Positions 14,677 to 15,425 of a stretch of DNA of 15,425 nucleotides are shown piece after piece (the stretch's first letter is position 1; each line of letters begins with the position of its first letter). The translations under genes were made by a program, and so were the position numbers. The DNA lies in the NCBI GenBank assembly GCA_947380915.1, contig CANCSY010000053.1, positions 1 to 15,425 of the forward strand, given 5' to 3'. The stretch comes from Beijerinckiaceae bacterium. GTDB lineage: Bacteria > Pseudomonadota > Alphaproteobacteria > Rhizobiales > Beijerinckiaceae. The notes under the pieces are model-generated. The model worked only from the letters and a program-made list of their open reading frames with translations. It was not told the DNA's origin and did no database searches.

Positions 14677-15425
14677 CACTCATGCCCCGCCATATGCATG
14701 CCGATGGTGGCGCGGTCGGTCTCGCCGATGGGCGCCACATAGGTGATTGCGCCCTCGGACATGACGGCGACCCGGTCGGCGAGTTCGAGAATCTCGTCGA
14801 GATCTTCGGAGATGAGCAGCACGGCGGCGCCGCGATTGCGCTGCTCCATGATCTGCGAGCGGATATCGGCGACCGAGGCGAAATCGAGGCCGAAACAGGG
14901 ATTGGCGACGATGAGCACATCCACATCGCCCGACAATTCGCGGGCCAGCACCGCGCGCTGCACATTGCCGCCGGAGAGATCGCCGATGGCGGTGTCGGGC
15001 GACTGCGTCTTCACGCGATAGGTCGCGATGAGTTCGCGCGCCTTCTCGCGCATGGGCCCCGCCGACAGCCACCAACCGAAGGAGGCGTTGGGCGGCCGGT
15101 CGAAACTGCGGAAGGCCATGTTCTCGGCCACGCTCATGCGCGGCACGGTGGCGTTCTTGAGGGGCTCTTCGGGCAGGCCGAAAATCTTCAGCTTGAAGAA
15201 GGCGTCGCGCGTGGGCTCGAAGGGCTGGTTGCGGATGAGGATGCGCCCATCATGGAGCAAGCGCTGACCCGAAAGCACCTCCATCAATTGCGATTGGCCA
15301 TTGCCGGAGACGCCGGCGATTCCGACAATCTCTCCTGCGCCGACCTTCAGGTTGACGTGGTCGAGCACATTCTTGTCCTCCTCGCCCTTGGCGATCAGGG
15401 CCGCCAATTCGAGGACTGCGGGACC
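14676..15425 (-). CDS. ABC transporter ATP-binding protein, BMP/nucleoside-sugar type (C-terminal half, cut by window edge)
   Basis: The last 249 residues are visible; the gene continues beyond the right edge. The visible part is the second nucleotide-binding domain of a double ATPase of the RbsA/YufO/NupA kind. Its Walker A is degenerate, GVSGNGQS (visible residues 38-45, no lysine), as usual for this domain. The signature LSGGNVQ (150-156) is intact. The Walker B reads [12 protein letters not shown], with Asn replacing the catalytic Glu, so this site probably binds rather than hydrolyses [24 protein letters not shown] segment follows. Such ATPases serve importers with BMP-type lipoproteins for purine nucleosides and related compounds. 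Because the hydrolase follows it directly, with a 1-nt overlap, the permease and binding-protein genes must be to the right or elsewhere. It probably imports the substrate of this operon. Confidence 0.9.
   Translation of the reverse strand, partial: GPAVLELAALIAKGEEDKNVLDHVNLKVGAGEIVGIAGVSGNGQSQLMEVLSGQRLLHDGRILIRNQPFEPTRDAFFKLKIFGLPEEPLKNATVPRMSVAENMAFRSFDRPPNASFGWWLSAGPMREKARELIATYRVKTQSPDTAIGDLSGGNVQRAVLARELSGDVDVLIVANPCFGLDFASVADIRSQIMEQRNRGAAVLLISEDLDEILELADRVAVMSEGAITYVAPIGETDRATIGMHMAGHE

Overview
This is a GC-rich, densely packed bacterial window. The codon bias, a Tat-exported glucan biosynthesis protein, orphan solute-binding proteins, an Omp19/Inh-type inhibitor and an AtzE/AtzG amidase pair all suggest an alphaproteobacterium, probably Hyphomicrobiales (Rhizobiales). 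That placement is an inference; there is no rRNA gene or other phylogenetic marker here. I see no insertion sequence, phage gene, CRISPR array or tRNA.

Layout. Positions 1-325 are non-coding, with nested inverted repeats and a candidate promoter. Then comes opgD (periplasmic glucan biosynthesis, +), followed on the same strand by a complete ABC importer of the NMT1/THI5-like type (binding protein, ATPase, permease; 1977-4524). A two-domain chromate transporter chrA faces it on the minus strand, with the two stop codons touching. From 5980 (+) there is a Tat-exported tripartite tricarboxylate transporter (TTT/Bug) binding protein, a D-2-hydroxyacid dehydrogenase, a secreted Inh/Omp19-type protease inhibitor and a GntR/FCD regulator. 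The regulator is preceded by an AT-rich promoter with two GCATAC repeats.

The right half (9549-15425) looks like a catabolic island for a nitrogen-rich compound. An isopenicillin-N-synthase-like 2-oxoglutarate/Fe(II) oxygenase is followed by an AtzH/HpxZ-like protein (minus). A deaminase-type amidohydrolase (plus) diverges from them. Facing it is a minus-strand operon in the order ABC ATPase (BMP/nucleoside type, cut by the window edge), biuret-hydrolase-like cysteine hydrolase, AtzG-like subunit and AtzE-like amidase. These four genes overlap one another by 1-4 nt, so they are very probably translationally coupled.

How they may work together (inference): the BMP-type importer brings in a nucleobase- or ureide-like compound. 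The oxygenase and the deaminase-type amidohydrolase attack it. The cysteine hydrolase, AtzE-AtzG and the AtzH-like protein then take the ureide fragments apart to release ammonia. In the s-triazine pathway AtzE/G/H act on carboxybiuret-type intermediates; in the Klebsiella hpx pathway the homologues HpxX/Y/Z act on oxalurate. No allophanate hydrolase, urea carboxylase or cyanuric acid hydrolase lies in the window, and the combination with an IPNS-like oxygenase does not match any pathway I know. This is the best candidate here for an undescribed system.
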